A DNA stretch of 64,000 bases from Cupriavidus pampae (GTDB lineage Bacteria; Pseudomonadota; Gammaproteobacteria; Burkholderiales; Burkholderiaceae). Below are positions 42,959 to 51,429 of the stretch, one piece after another. Below the pieces are notes generated by a model. The model was not told the DNA's origin. It did not search any database and saw nothing but the letters and a program-made list of their open reading frames with translations. Every line of letters starts with the position of its first letter. Positions within the stretch are counted from its first letter, which is position 1. Location: contig NZ_CAJZAG010000012.1 in the NCBI RefSeq assembly GCF_914271485.1, positions 124,001 to 188,000 on the forward strand. Direction: 5' to 3'. The translations under genes were made by a program, and so were the position numbers.

Positions 42959-44491
42959 TCACGGCGCGTCCGCGCCGTATGTCGGAGCGGAGACCCGGCC
43001 AAGCACTACAGCGTTGACGCATTTAGGCTGCAGCCATGTGCCGAACGTCAGGAAGGCGGCGACTTGGAGGAAAGCGAGGTCTACCGAGGGGAGATCGCGG
43101 TTGAGGGCGCGTAGCGGATACGATAGAGGAATGCCCGTCTCCGCGACGATCGCCGCGTCTGCCCATGAACGCAGAGAGTGTGGCCGGACATACGGGCTGC
43201 GAGAGCCCGCATGCACGTGCCCTAGGATGATGGGTGCGTGGGCCGGGTCGGCCCGAAGCTTCAGAACATGCAGGCCGTCAGTCGCGCGCACGGCTTGAAC
43301 TCTGTCCTGCGCATGCCGCAACGAACTGGTTCCCTGCTGCGCGCGTGCGGAACGCGCATCCGTGGCAATGGCCTCGCCGACTGCAAGCGGAATCCACGTC
43401 GCCTGTAGCACCGCGTGAGGTCTCTCGAACCAATAGGTCTGGCCAACCTGCGTGTCCGCAGGCAAGTCCGTCGCGTGATACACGCCACGCGCCAGATGGT
43501 CATATACCAGTGCGACGCGCCGGCCGGATCGCCAATCATGAAGAATCGTCCCAACGGTGGGTCCGTTTCGCGCGAAAGACGCTGCATGCAGCGGTTGTCC
43601 GTGCAGCACCGTTTCGTAGGGAGCGAGCGCGTCGTGACCCAAGCAGTCGCCGGCCGCCCACATCCACGCTTCGCGCTCGGTCCGGTGAAAACCGGCGGCA
43701 CGGCCGTCGGGACGGACGTGACGATACCGCTGTAGCCGACCCGTTCCGTGTCCGGTCTCCGATTTTGGTACCGGTTCCACGCGATAACCCGATGCGGCAG
43801 CAGATTCGATCTCGCGCTGGATTCGCGCTTGGGTCGCATGGTGACGCGCCACGACGATCTCCGTATCGAGCCACGAGCGCTCGCCGACCACCACGCGCAC
43901 GCGGCCAAGAATCTGCGACAGGGATTGCACGAGTGCCAAGGCTGCTGCCGGATGCAGGGCACGCGTGCCGCGAACCGTGGCCACGGCAGAGTCGGACACG
44001 GCAGAGAAGGCTCGCAAACACATGGGAAGCGTTGACCCGATGGCGTCGGATGCCGCCGGCGAAAAGGTCGCCGTCACATGACTGCCTTCGGCACCATGGC
44101 CAATGGCCTCGGCTAGGCTACCTCGCACCGCCTCGATCCCGCTGGCAGCAATCCAGCTATCGAAGCCGTCAGGCAGGTCGACGTCGAAGCGATCAGCGTC
44201 GACGGTACAGGTCGCGCGCGCAAACCGGTGCGCGGTGCCGTAAGCCCTCAGGATTGTGGCGTTGTCAAAGCGTGCAAGGAAGGCTTCTGGGCCCCCGGCG
44301 CGAGCGAGAACGTCGCCGGGATGGCGCAGATCTGCGGCCGCGAGGAGGAGGTAGGCGAGGGCGGTGTCGCCCTCGCAATGGGCGACGAGCTGGACCTTGG
44401 TAAGCGGCGGTACCAGCTCGCCATCGACGATCTCGTCCGCCTGAAAGACCGTGGCGTCGGCATCCAACGCATTGAAGTCCTGTTGATCCAT
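42959..44491 (-). CDS. Hypothetical protein, last gene of an eight-gene cluster
   Basis: 510 residues from ATG 44491 (MDQQDFNALDADATVFQADE); the longer frame overlaps the previous gene and is rejected. Ala-rich, mostly soluble, with a region AGFHRTEREAWMWAAGDCLG in the middle and LPSVDLAFLQVAAFLTFGTW near the end. No motif I know. It is 22 bp downstream of the previous gene and shares its base composition. Confidence 0.7.
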   Translation of the reverse strand: MDQQDFNALDADATVFQADEIVDGELVPPLTKVQLVAHCEGDTALAYLLLAAADLRHPGDVLARAGGPEAFLARFDNATILRAYGTAHRFARATCTVDADRFDVDLPDGFDSWIAASGIEAVRGSLAEAIGHGAEGSHVTATFSPAASDAIGSTLPMCLRAFSAVSDSAVATVRGTRALHPAAALALVQSLSQILGRVRVVVGERSWLDTEIVVARHHATQARIQREIESAAASGYRVEPVPKSETGHGTGRLQRYRHVRPDGRAAGFHRTEREAWMWAAGDCLGHDALAPYETVLHGQPLHAASFARNGPTVGTILHDWRSGRRVALVYDHLARGVYHATDLPADTQVGQTYWFERPHAVLQATWIPLAVGEAIATDARSARAQQGTSSLRHAQDRVQAVRATDGLHVLKLRADPAHAPIILGHVHAGSRSPYVRPHSLRSWADAAIVAETGIPLSYPLRALNRDLPSVDLAFLQVAAFLTFGTWLQPKCVNAVVLGRVSAPTYGADAP

Positions 44492-44513
44492 GCGTCGGCG
44501 TGCGGTGGTGAAG

Positions 44514-46010
44514 TCAGGAGGGGGTGATGCCGGGCGACGCATCCTTTCCGGATGCGGGACCAAAGCTCTTCTGCATGGCCTTGTCGCGCGCCTTCTGGGC
44601 GACGTGGGCTTGCAGTTCATCCAGCGGCACATGCAGGCGCTCGTAGATGCGCGCATCGTTCAGGCTCGCAGCCCATGCGTGCCAGGCGAGTTCGGCAGCA
44701 AGACCGTCATCGGTCATGTTGGCCAGATCCTCGAACGACCGTGGCTTGACGTCGGCCCGGAAGTCGGCGGAGAAATCGTCGAGCTTACGGAGTGCCTCTT
44801 CCGTCAGCTCAACCAGAAATGCGCCTTTGGCCGCGTCATACGCGCCCAGACGGATGCCGGGCATGGATTCGAGCAACCTGCGTTCCGATTCCGGGGCCGC
44901 GATCGTGCCGTAGTAGCGCCCTGCAAAAATCAGGTTCATGCGCTCCTCCGACGGCTGTGGCATGGGCTTGCCGTCGGGCATCGTGACGTCATGGAACGTT
45001 AGCGGATAGCGCAGGAAGAAGCGCCCGTGGATGCTGTGCGAGCCAACCACCTGCTGCTTCGCGGAGAACGACGAGCCGTCCTCGAAAGCGAACTTCAGCG
45101 TCCCGTCGAGACCATCGGCGTAGACGGAAATATGGCGCACAGTCGCGTCCTTGAGATTGCCCTTGGCATCGACAATCGCCGTCGTCTTCCTCAGATTCTT
45201 GTTGACGAAGACGTCGCGAACGTAGTCGGCATGCTCCTGCGCCTTCTTCGCGATCGTTGCCTCGGCATCGTCGCGGACGGTGATGACGTAGACCTTGCGC
45301 GCGGCATCTCGCTTCACATCCACGAGCTCGCTGATATCGCTGGCGTGCCCGGGACGGTCTTTGAAGAACTCCGCAGGGCGCTGCGGCTTCTCGGCGTCTG
45401 CGACGGCCCCCAAGTAGCGGTGCAAGGTTCTGCGTAGCGCCTCGGCCTTGTGCTCGCGCACTTCATCGAACTTTTCGTTGACGATGCCCAGCAGCAAGTT
45501 GCGCACCAGCATGACGGTGGCGTTCTGGGGACGATTTGGGGCGAAGCGCTCCTTGCGTTCCTCAGCAGGCTTGGGTGGGGCTTTCTTGATGGCCTTCTTC
45601 TTGAGGTCATCCAGTGCGGCAGAGAGCGGCAGGATCTCTTCGTAAAGCGCCATCGCGGCCGTCATGGCCGGGCATTCAACCCGTAGCGCCTGCAACTTCT
45701 TGATGCGTCCCGGGATGGTGTGCGCGTAGGGAATGCTCCCCCAGATCAAGATGTCCTTGACGGCCTCCGGCGTATCGTCGCCCCGCGCCACATCCCGGAG
45801 CGACTGTTCCGCCTCGTCGATGGTGCGATTGACCGCTTCCTTGGCTTCGGTCAGCGTAACGTTGGGGATGGCATCCAGACGAATCCCCTCCGCGAGATGG
45901 GCGACCGCTTGCTCGAACCGCTGAAGCGAGCGGCCCTGCACGCTCGCGCGCAGCAAGGGGAAATTCTCGACAACAAGGCGGTCGGCGAGAGGCTTGGTCG
46001 ATTCGGACAT
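44514..46010 (-). CDS. Hypothetical protein of the eight-gene cluster
   Basis: 498 residues, highly charged, soluble. Segments of note: ERFEQ-like helices near the start, DDLKKKAIKKAPPKPAEERK as a basic linker, and a beta-rich centre GDLDG-free with TVRHISVYADGLDGTLKFAF. No signal peptide or membrane helix. It is separated by 11 bp from the preceding gene. No family recognised. Confidence 0.75.
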   Translation of the reverse strand: MSESTKPLADRLVVENFPLLRASVQGRSLQRFEQAVAHLAEGIRLDAIPNVTLTEAKEAVNRTIDEAEQSLRDVARGDDTPEAVKDILIWGSIPYAHTIPGRIKKLQALRVECPAMTAAMALYEEILPLSAALDDLKKKAIKKAPPKPAEERKERFAPNRPQNATVMLVRNLLLGIVNEKFDEVREHKAEALRRTLHRYLGAVADAEKPQRPAEFFKDRPGHASDISELVDVKRDAARKVYVITVRDDAEATIAKKAQEHADYVRDVFVNKNLRKTTAIVDAKGNLKDATVRHISVYADGLDGTLKFAFEDGSSFSAKQQVVGSHSIHGRFFLRYPLTFHDVTMPDGKPMPQPSEERMNLIFAGRYYGTIAAPESERRLLESMPGIRLGAYDAAKGAFLVELTEEALRKLDDFSADFRADVKPRSFEDLANMTDDGLAAELAWHAWAASLNDARIYERLHVPLDELQAHVAQKARDKAMQKSFGPASGKDASPGITPS

Positions 46011-46021
46011 GTGTCGCCTCC

Positions 46022-47680
46022 TCAGGCGAGATCGAAAGCGGTGGCGGAGGGCAATTGTGCACGATCGGCGGCGGGGGCGGCCGGCTTGGACGCAAGGGCG
46101 TTCAGCTCACGGAGCTCTTCGAGCTTTAGCGGGCCAATAAAGCGACGCTCGATCGTGATCGCGTCTTGGCTGCCGGCGTCGGCCACTGCGCCATTGGGAC
46201 GAATGAACCAGCCCCGCACTTCGGCGCTGTCTTGCACGGTCGCGGCCGATTCCGGCGTCAGCAGGACGTGCTGGTAGTTCTCCGCCTGCGCGGCCCAATA
46301 CTTATAGACGAATCCATGCGCGAGCGCCTGCTGCACGTCGAATCGACCGTCGGGGTGCCGGATCGGCAGGGCATTGAGGGCGCGGGCAAGGATCGGCGCC
46401 AGTTGAGCCGCGTCGGCATCGCCGCTGGCGAGGAACACTGCGTCAGCCGCCATTTCGAGTTCTTCCGCGAGCTCGCCGCTCTGTGGGTTGAGCGGGTCGA
46501 ACTGTTCGATCGCGTAAGCGATGCGGTTCTTGAGCGTCGGCACCGAGCGCATGCCCGTGGCAATGGCTGTGTCGAGCTTGTGGGCAAAGCCGGCGGCACT
46601 TAGCGACATGTCGTTGTCGACGAGTGCAACCTCGACCGACTTCGGCCAGCCGTTGGCGCGGTGGGTCACGGCACCCATCGAGAAATTGGTGCGGTTGTAG
46701 CTGGCGGGGGAGTCGAGATCGCGCATAGTTACCGTGGCGCCATCCTTGCTGAGCGGCTTGTAGTGCTCGCCTTTCCAACCTAGCGAACGCAGGGCGTTGC
46801 GTACGGCAATGATGCGGCCATTCATTAGGTGGTCGCAGATGTCCTGATTGCCCGCGACACGGGCGAAGGCCGCATAGTCGACCGCCTTCAGGAAATGCGG
46901 CACGTCGCTCGATCGCAGACCAGCTTCGCGCACGCTATCGAGCTCCCGATGGAGCGGCGTGCCGATGCCGAGTGTGGCCGCCAGTTCGCGACCATCAAGC
47001 GCCACGCTCACCACGGGCGTCGTGGCAAGGTGATGCTTCGCCGCCTCGGCGAAAGCGATGCGATATAGGGCGACTCGGTCCATCTCGTCGAGCAGGACAC
47101 CGGGCTCGCTGCGGTAGCACAGCAGGGCCGCCGGTGCGAGCATGCCGCCCGCGTTCGGGCGCGAGATGGCTTCGGTGTGGAAAGCGACGAGGGTCATGCC
47201 GTCGCGGTGCACCGTGCCCTTGCCACCGCCCGAGTCGTTCTCCGATATGCACGCCGTCACGTAGTCAGGCGTCTTGCCCGAGACACCGTACTCCCAGCCC
47301 TTCAACGCGCGCTCGCGATGCACCGAGTCGGTGACATATCGCAGCGTATCCATCTGACGCAGCGCGGCCTCTCGCGAAATCTCCGTGACACCGGCGTGAT
47401 CGGCGTCCACGGCAAAGAAGCGCGGGGCGTCCACCGTGGCGGCGGCGCGCCGGATCCGCTCGGCGTAAAACGGATGCAGACCCTGCGGGGCGATCGCGGT
47501 CCCGTTGGTGCCAAGCACCCAGATATGCGTGCCGCGTGCCGTGGAGGCGGTCAGGTCTTCCGTGACCTCGTGCAGCTTGTGGCCATTGGCTTTGAGCAGC
47601 GCATATTCAGGGTGTGTGAGAACGGCGTCCATGGCGTCGGCCACGGCGGCAAGACGCTGTGCGAGGGTGCTGGCGGTCAT
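46022..47680 (-). CDS. Hypothetical protein of the eight-gene cluster
   Basis: 552 residues, soluble. It contains a Gly-rich loop ISENDSGGGKGTVHRDG and the stretch EPGVLLDEMDRVALYRIAFA, which superficially recall a P-loop and an acidic motif, but not in a recognisable ATPase arrangement. Other elements: RTNFSMGAVTHRANGWPKSV and NRIAYAIEQFDPLNPQSGEL. Its size and conserved-looking core make it a key protein of the cluster. No family assigned. Confidence 0.75.
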   Translation of the reverse strand: MTASTLAQRLAAVADAMDAVLTHPEYALLKANGHKLHEVTEDLTASTARGTHIWVLGTNGTAIAPQGLHPFYAERIRRAAATVDAPRFFAVDADHAGVTEISREAALRQMDTLRYVTDSVHRERALKGWEYGVSGKTPDYVTACISENDSGGGKGTVHRDGMTLVAFHTEAISRPNAGGMLAPAALLCYRSEPGVLLDEMDRVALYRIAFAEAAKHHLATTPVVSVALDGRELAATLGIGTPLHRELDSVREAGLRSSDVPHFLKAVDYAAFARVAGNQDICDHLMNGRIIAVRNALRSLGWKGEHYKPLSKDGATVTMRDLDSPASYNRTNFSMGAVTHRANGWPKSVEVALVDNDMSLSAAGFAHKLDTAIATGMRSVPTLKNRIAYAIEQFDPLNPQSGELAEELEMAADAVFLASGDADAAQLAPILARALNALPIRHPDGRFDVQQALAHGFVYKYWAAQAENYQHVLLTPESAATVQDSAEVRGWFIRPNGAVADAGSQDAITIERRFIGPLKLEELRELNALASKPAAPAADRAQLPSATAFDLA

Positions 47681-47707
47681 GATGAGGGCCCGGAGAAGAA
47701 TCGCAGA

Positions 47708-48229
47708 TCAGTAATCGAGGGAGGGGCCGGCGTTCGGTGTGGCGGCGGCCGGACGCGGGATCGTGGCAGAACGGGTCAGACGCTCGCTGTGCGCGCAAAA
47801 CGAGGCAGTTGCCTCTTCGGCGGCGACGCCGTGCGCACTGGCCCACGCGAGGAGCGAGGCGGCGTCGGTATGGGTCGTGTGATCGGCCAGCCCACCACCG
47901 TGCACGCTGACCATTGTGCTGTCGCGGGTGAACACGTAATGGCCGGGCACCGACTCGTAGGCGGAGCCGAACCGGGCGGTGATGTCCATCAGCCAGTCGT
48001 GCTGCGGCGTCGAAAGCGGCGAATAGGTATTCAGGTTCCGCTGAATATTGCGCACGAAATCCCGCTCCCTCGGGGTCAGTGCCGCGTAGATCGGATCTTC
48101 CTGCGTCAGCAGGTTCACAGCGGCGCGCCGGCGGCGGTGCAAGGCTTCCTGCGCCGCCTCAAATGCCTCGCGCTCGCGCTTGGCGGCCGCCATGTGGTCG
48201 GGGTCGGACAGCTTGGCGAAGTCGATCAC
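47708..48229 (-). CDS. Hypothetical protein of the eight-gene cluster
   Basis: 173 residues. Arg/Ala/Glu-rich helix at the start (REREAFEAAQEALHRRRRAA), then PRERDFVRNIQRNLNTYSPL and a short His/Ala-rich tail. No signal or membrane segment. The element LTPRERDFVRNIQ...LSTPQHDWLMDI is like the small helical domains of phage and plasmid proteins with "TPRE/T..Q..WL" motifs, but I do not know its role. Confidence 0.7.
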   Translation of the reverse strand: MIDFAKLSDPDHMAAAKREREAFEAAQEALHRRRRAAVNLLTQEDPIYAALTPRERDFVRNIQRNLNTYSPLSTPQHDWLMDITARFGSAYESVPGHYVFTRDSTMVSVHGGGLADHTTHTDAASLLAWASAHGVAAEEATASFCAHSERLTRSATIPRPAAATPNAGPSLDY

Positions 48230-48241
48230 GGTGACCGCCCC

Positions 48242-49114
48242 TTACATGCCCAGCACGGGAGGCTTGTAGTCGTTGACTTCCGTGATGCGGATGCCGGTCT
48301 CCTTGCAGGCTGTCAGAGCCAGCAGATCGCCCCGCTTGGCCTGCGCGCAGACGAACTCGTAGGCGGCAATATCGCCGGCGAGACGCCCACCCGGTACCGC
48401 CGTGATCGTGAGACCTGCGGTGCCATCGTTAGCGGGCGTGATGCGCCAGCCTTGGCGCGCGGCGACGGTGACTTTTTCCGGTGTCCACGTCGTGTCCCGC
48501 TGGCCGACCGTCTGCAGTGCGATATCGCCCTCGCACAGGGCCTGCAGCTTGTCGTCGCACTCGCTGCCGCGTGGGAACGGCTTCTGCTCGCAGGTATCGC
48601 GAAACACCTTGCGCAAGGCGTCAGTCGTGCGGGTCACCGCGCTCAGCAGGCGTAACTGGTCGTCGGCACCCGGCAGGCCGAAGCGCTGCAGGTAGCTGCG
48701 GAACTGGCCGGTCGCCTCGGCCTGATCGTGCTGGCCACGGGCGATGAAATCCCTCTGAGCCTGCTCGGCGAACTGCAGGAACGCGTCGACCGCCGTCGGC
48801 AGCGGCGCTGCCGGAATCCTCGCCCGCAGTTGCCGCTCCAGCTCGGGGTCATCGCCCAGCGCGCGCAACTCCTCCGCGCGCACGAACAGGGGCAGCGGCA
48901 TGGTCGGTTCCGCCTTGTCCCCGGCCGCGTTGACAAACCAGACTTCCGCGCCGGGGAGGAACCCCAGCGTTTCGGTGTCGCCGTTGGCCAGTACGGCATA
49001 CGGGTAGGCCGTGTGGACGCTCGCGTGCTGGCGCAGGAGCACGCGGTCTTCCTGCAGTGCAGCAACCATATCGATCTGCTGCTCGTTCAGTTCCACCGGC
49101 TTGTGGCTTGTCAT
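48242..49114 (-). CDS. Hypothetical protein of the eight-gene cluster
   Basis: 290 residues from ATG 49114 (MTSHKPVELNEQQIDMVAAL). Three Cys are spaced through the C-terminal half (DTCEQKPFPRGSECDD, LCEGD). A strand-rich segment YPYAVLANGDTETLGFLPGA follows the first helix. No signal or membrane helix. The frame upstream of 49114 overlaps the previous gene and is not used. Family unknown. Confidence 0.7.
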   Translation of the reverse strand: MTSHKPVELNEQQIDMVAALQEDRVLLRQHASVHTAYPYAVLANGDTETLGFLPGAEVWFVNAAGDKAEPTMPLPLFVRAEELRALGDDPELERQLRARIPAAPLPTAVDAFLQFAEQAQRDFIARGQHDQAEATGQFRSYLQRFGLPGADDQLRLLSAVTRTTDALRKVFRDTCEQKPFPRGSECDDKLQALCEGDIALQTVGQRDTTWTPEKVTVAARQGWRITPANDGTAGLTITAVPGGRLAGDIAAYEFVCAQAKRGDLLALTACKETGIRITEVNDYKPPVLGM

Positions 49115-49142
49115 TGGGGTTCGCTCTCGGAAAAATGCGGCG

Positions 49143-49847
49143 TTACGGGGTAGGGGTGTCGTCCGGCCGCGAGGCGCGGGCGTACTGGGCGCGCAGCCGT
49201 TGACGGGCTTCATCCAGCAGTTCGGCACGCACTCGCTCGTGCAGGCCATCGATGACGACCTTCTGCTCGAACGGCAGGCCGGCCACAGCGGCCTTCTCGA
49301 TGCTGTGCACCATGGCGCTGCCGTTGTCGGCGCCGAACAGTTCCTTGTCGACGGCGGCGGTCACCAACGTGCGCAGCGACTTCATGTGGTCGACGTAGGC
49401 GCTCTGGGCGCGCGGATCGTTGTCGACGCTGGCCGCGAAGGCCATGGCGGCGGCCCTGTTACGGGCACCGGCGATCCCTTCGGGATTGCCTACCGCCACA
49501 AAACGGGTGCGCGCCATCGGATGCAGCAACTGGCCGAGAAAGGCGCGAAACGCGTTTTCACTCTTCAGAGCCTTGGACATCTCGATCGCGCCAATCTGGA
49601 CCGCCTTCGGCGCCATGGCGACCAGCTCGCGAGCGTGCTCCGGATTGTCGGCTAGAGGCGGATTCAGCACATAATCGGTGAGCTTCTCGGGGGGGAGCCC
49701 CTTGATTGCCGCCATGCCAGCAATGCTGGACTCGAAAGCGGCGTCCGCACCGGTGCCCTTGAGCATCAGGGCGGCAATATCGGCCAGCGGCATGGTCGCC
49801 AGCTTGGTGGCGGTGGAGGGCGCGCGTTCTTGGAGGTCGTAATACAT
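49143..49847 (-). CDS. Hypothetical protein of the eight-gene cluster
   Basis: 234 residues, all-helical in appearance, Ala/Lys-rich, without membrane segments (ALMLKGTGADAAFESSIAGM; LVTAAVDKELFGADNGSAM). The repeated short helices resemble a HEAT-like or armadillo-like scaffold, as does the next gene upstream. Role unknown. Confidence 0.7.
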   Translation of the reverse strand: MYYDLQERAPSTATKLATMPLADIAALMLKGTGADAAFESSIAGMAAIKGLPPEKLTDYVLNPPLADNPEHARELVAMAPKAVQIGAIEMSKALKSENAFRAFLGQLLHPMARTRFVAVGNPEGIAGARNRAAAMAFAASVDNDPRAQSAYVDHMKSLRTLVTAAVDKELFGADNGSAMVHSIEKAAVAGLPFEQKVVIDGLHERVRAELLDEARQRLRAQYARASRPDDTPTP

Positions 49848-49862
49848 TTCGCTGTCCTTGAA

Positions 49863-50768
49863 TTAGTCCGGACTCGAATGATAGAGGGTCGCGTCAGCGG
49901 CGGCCGAATTCCGGCGGGCGATGCTGTCCCGGGCGGTCTGCTGCAGCCGGGCGCTGGCGATCGGGCTGAAGGCCCGTTGAACCACACCGCCGGGCTGGGC
50001 CAGCGCCTGCAGGACATCGTCTGGGGCATGGCGATTGGCCGCCACGGCGGTCAGTTCGGCCGCGCCGAACGCCACATCGTGGGTCGAGACAATGCGGCGC
50101 AACGATTCGGGATCGCGGATGCCGGCGATGGCGGCAAGGCGCACCGTGCGGTCCGCCGTCCCCTTGTAGAAGGCCTCGCATAGCTTGGCAAACTCGTTCG
50201 TCCCGTCATACAGCGCGGCCTGTTCGGCAGCGTTTTCGGTGATGCGCAACTGGACCAGCGAATCATCGGTCTCGGCCCACATGGCCTGCATGACCGACGC
50301 AGTCAGCGCCGGGTTATGGGCCAGCACGCGCTGCAGCGCGCGATCATCCTTGAGGACGCTATCCGTCGCCAGCAGGCGCTGCGTTTGCTCCGGAATGTGC
50401 TTGTTGCTCGCCAGCGTGCGCATGACTTGCCGGTGATGGACGAACATCGCCTGCAGGTAGTGCAACTCGTGCGGATGCGTGGAGCTCTCCGCGATGTGGA
50501 CCGTGGCCCGCAACGCGTCGGTCAGTTCCGGCTTCGCGGCCAGCATGACGTCGACCTTCAGGCCGTTGATCTTGGATTCGATCTCGGCAAGGTCGTTGAT
50601 GGCGGAAAAGGCGGCGAGGCGCTCACCGGGCAGCACGACGGCCGAACCATCGCGTGGCACGAGGCCTGCATCGAGCGCGAGCGCACGCATGTCAGCAAAC
50701 GAGCCGAAACGCCCCGTGCCGGGCGGCGGGGCCTCCATGGCGGTCAGCGCGGCGAGCGACGGATTCAT
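49863..50768 (-). CDS. Hypothetical helical-repeat-like protein of the eight-gene cluster
   Basis: 301 residues. Helical repeats are suggested by recurring units such as LRATVHIAESSTHPHELHYL, VMRTLASNKHIPEQTQRLLA and LQRVLAHNPALTASVMQAMW, followed by RLAAIAGIRDPESLRRIVS. This is the pattern of variant leucine-rich/HEAT-like repeats, with residues LA..N...P repeated about every 25-35 positions. It would be a protein-binding scaffold. It overlaps the previous gene's stop by 4 bp. Confidence 0.72.
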   Translation of the reverse strand: MNPSLAALTAMEAPPPGTGRFGSFADMRALALDAGLVPRDGSAVVLPGERLAAFSAINDLAEIESKINGLKVDVMLAAKPELTDALRATVHIAESSTHPHELHYLQAMFVHHRQVMRTLASNKHIPEQTQRLLATDSVLKDDRALQRVLAHNPALTASVMQAMWAETDDSLVQLRITENAAEQAALYDGTNEFAKLCEAFYKGTADRTVRLAAIAGIRDPESLRRIVSTHDVAFGAAELTAVAANRHAPDDVLQALAQPGGVVQRAFSPIASARLQQTARDSIARRNSAAADATLYHSSPD

Positions 50769-51250
50769 TGGAGCACCTCACCGGTCGTCGGACCCGCCAT
50801 CAGCAGCTCACCCGGCAACACGCCGATGGCTTCGAGGGCGATGGCCTGAAACTCGGACCGGAAGGCGAAGTAGTAGACCCCATCGGTGGACAGATAGGTG
50901 AACTGGCGCTCGCTCGTGCCCGGCATGGCGTCGTCGGCGACCGCCTGCAGCAGCTCAACCGTATTGGCATCGAGCTTGAGCGCGGCGCGCGGGTCGAGTG
51001 GTTCCTCGTTAATGGCCACGGCGGCGCCCGGGCGCTTGACCGCCAGCAGGTCGAATCCGGGGAGGATGGCTGGCACCAGCAGCGGCCGCTCGCCGGCCTC
51101 GGCCAGTGCGACGTCGATGCCCCTCAGGGCCGCGACGATCTTTTCCTGCAGCGCCTCCATGTAAAACGAGCCGCCCACGGTACTGCCGAGGACGGTGCGG
51201 GCACGTTCGCTCGCGGACTGCGCAAACTTCACTCGTTCAGCGTGTTGCAT
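50765..51250 (-). CDS. Hypothetical protein, first gene of the eight-gene cluster
   Basis: 161 residues, soluble, with a helical N-terminus (RVKFAQSASERARTVLGSTV) and a beta-rich C-terminus (SERQFTYLSTDGVYYFAFRS). It stands first in the leftward cluster, divergent from dotA with 179 bp between them. No family recognised. Confidence 0.7.
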   Translation of the reverse strand: MQHAERVKFAQSASERARTVLGSTVGGSFYMEALQEKIVAALRGIDVALAEAGERPLLVPAILPGFDLLAVKRPGAAVAINEEPLDPRAALKLDANTVELLQAVADDAMPGTSERQFTYLSTDGVYYFAFRSEFQAIALEAIGVLPGELLMAGPTTGEVLQ

Positions 51251-51429
51251 ATGTGTGGCCTCGAATCGTAGAAACCAATGAAAGACTGGGTAGGTATTGG
51301 TATGATTCTACGCACACAGATTAGAAACACCAAAAATGGCCATATTTATGCGCCATGGATGATTTAAGCGCGCGTAGGAATACGAAATAAATATTTAAAT
51401 GACGTCCAAATTCACCATTGGGAGCCAAA
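51251..51429. promoter_or_regulatory. Divergent control region between the eight-gene cluster and dotA
   Basis: AT-rich 179 bp. It contains an imperfect dyad TTGGTATGATTCT ... AGAAACACCAA (about 51296-51334) and an inverted ATGGC/GCCAT pair (about 51336-51358), with GGGAG ahead of the dotA start. Both transcription units must start here, so they may be co-regulated. Confidence 0.55.

Noticed and set aside
46022..47680. Possible P-loop (SGGGKGT) in the 552-residue unknown protein
   Set aside because: The spacing and flanks do not fit Walker A (GxxxxGK[S/T]), and no clear Walker B follows, so no ATPase call was made.
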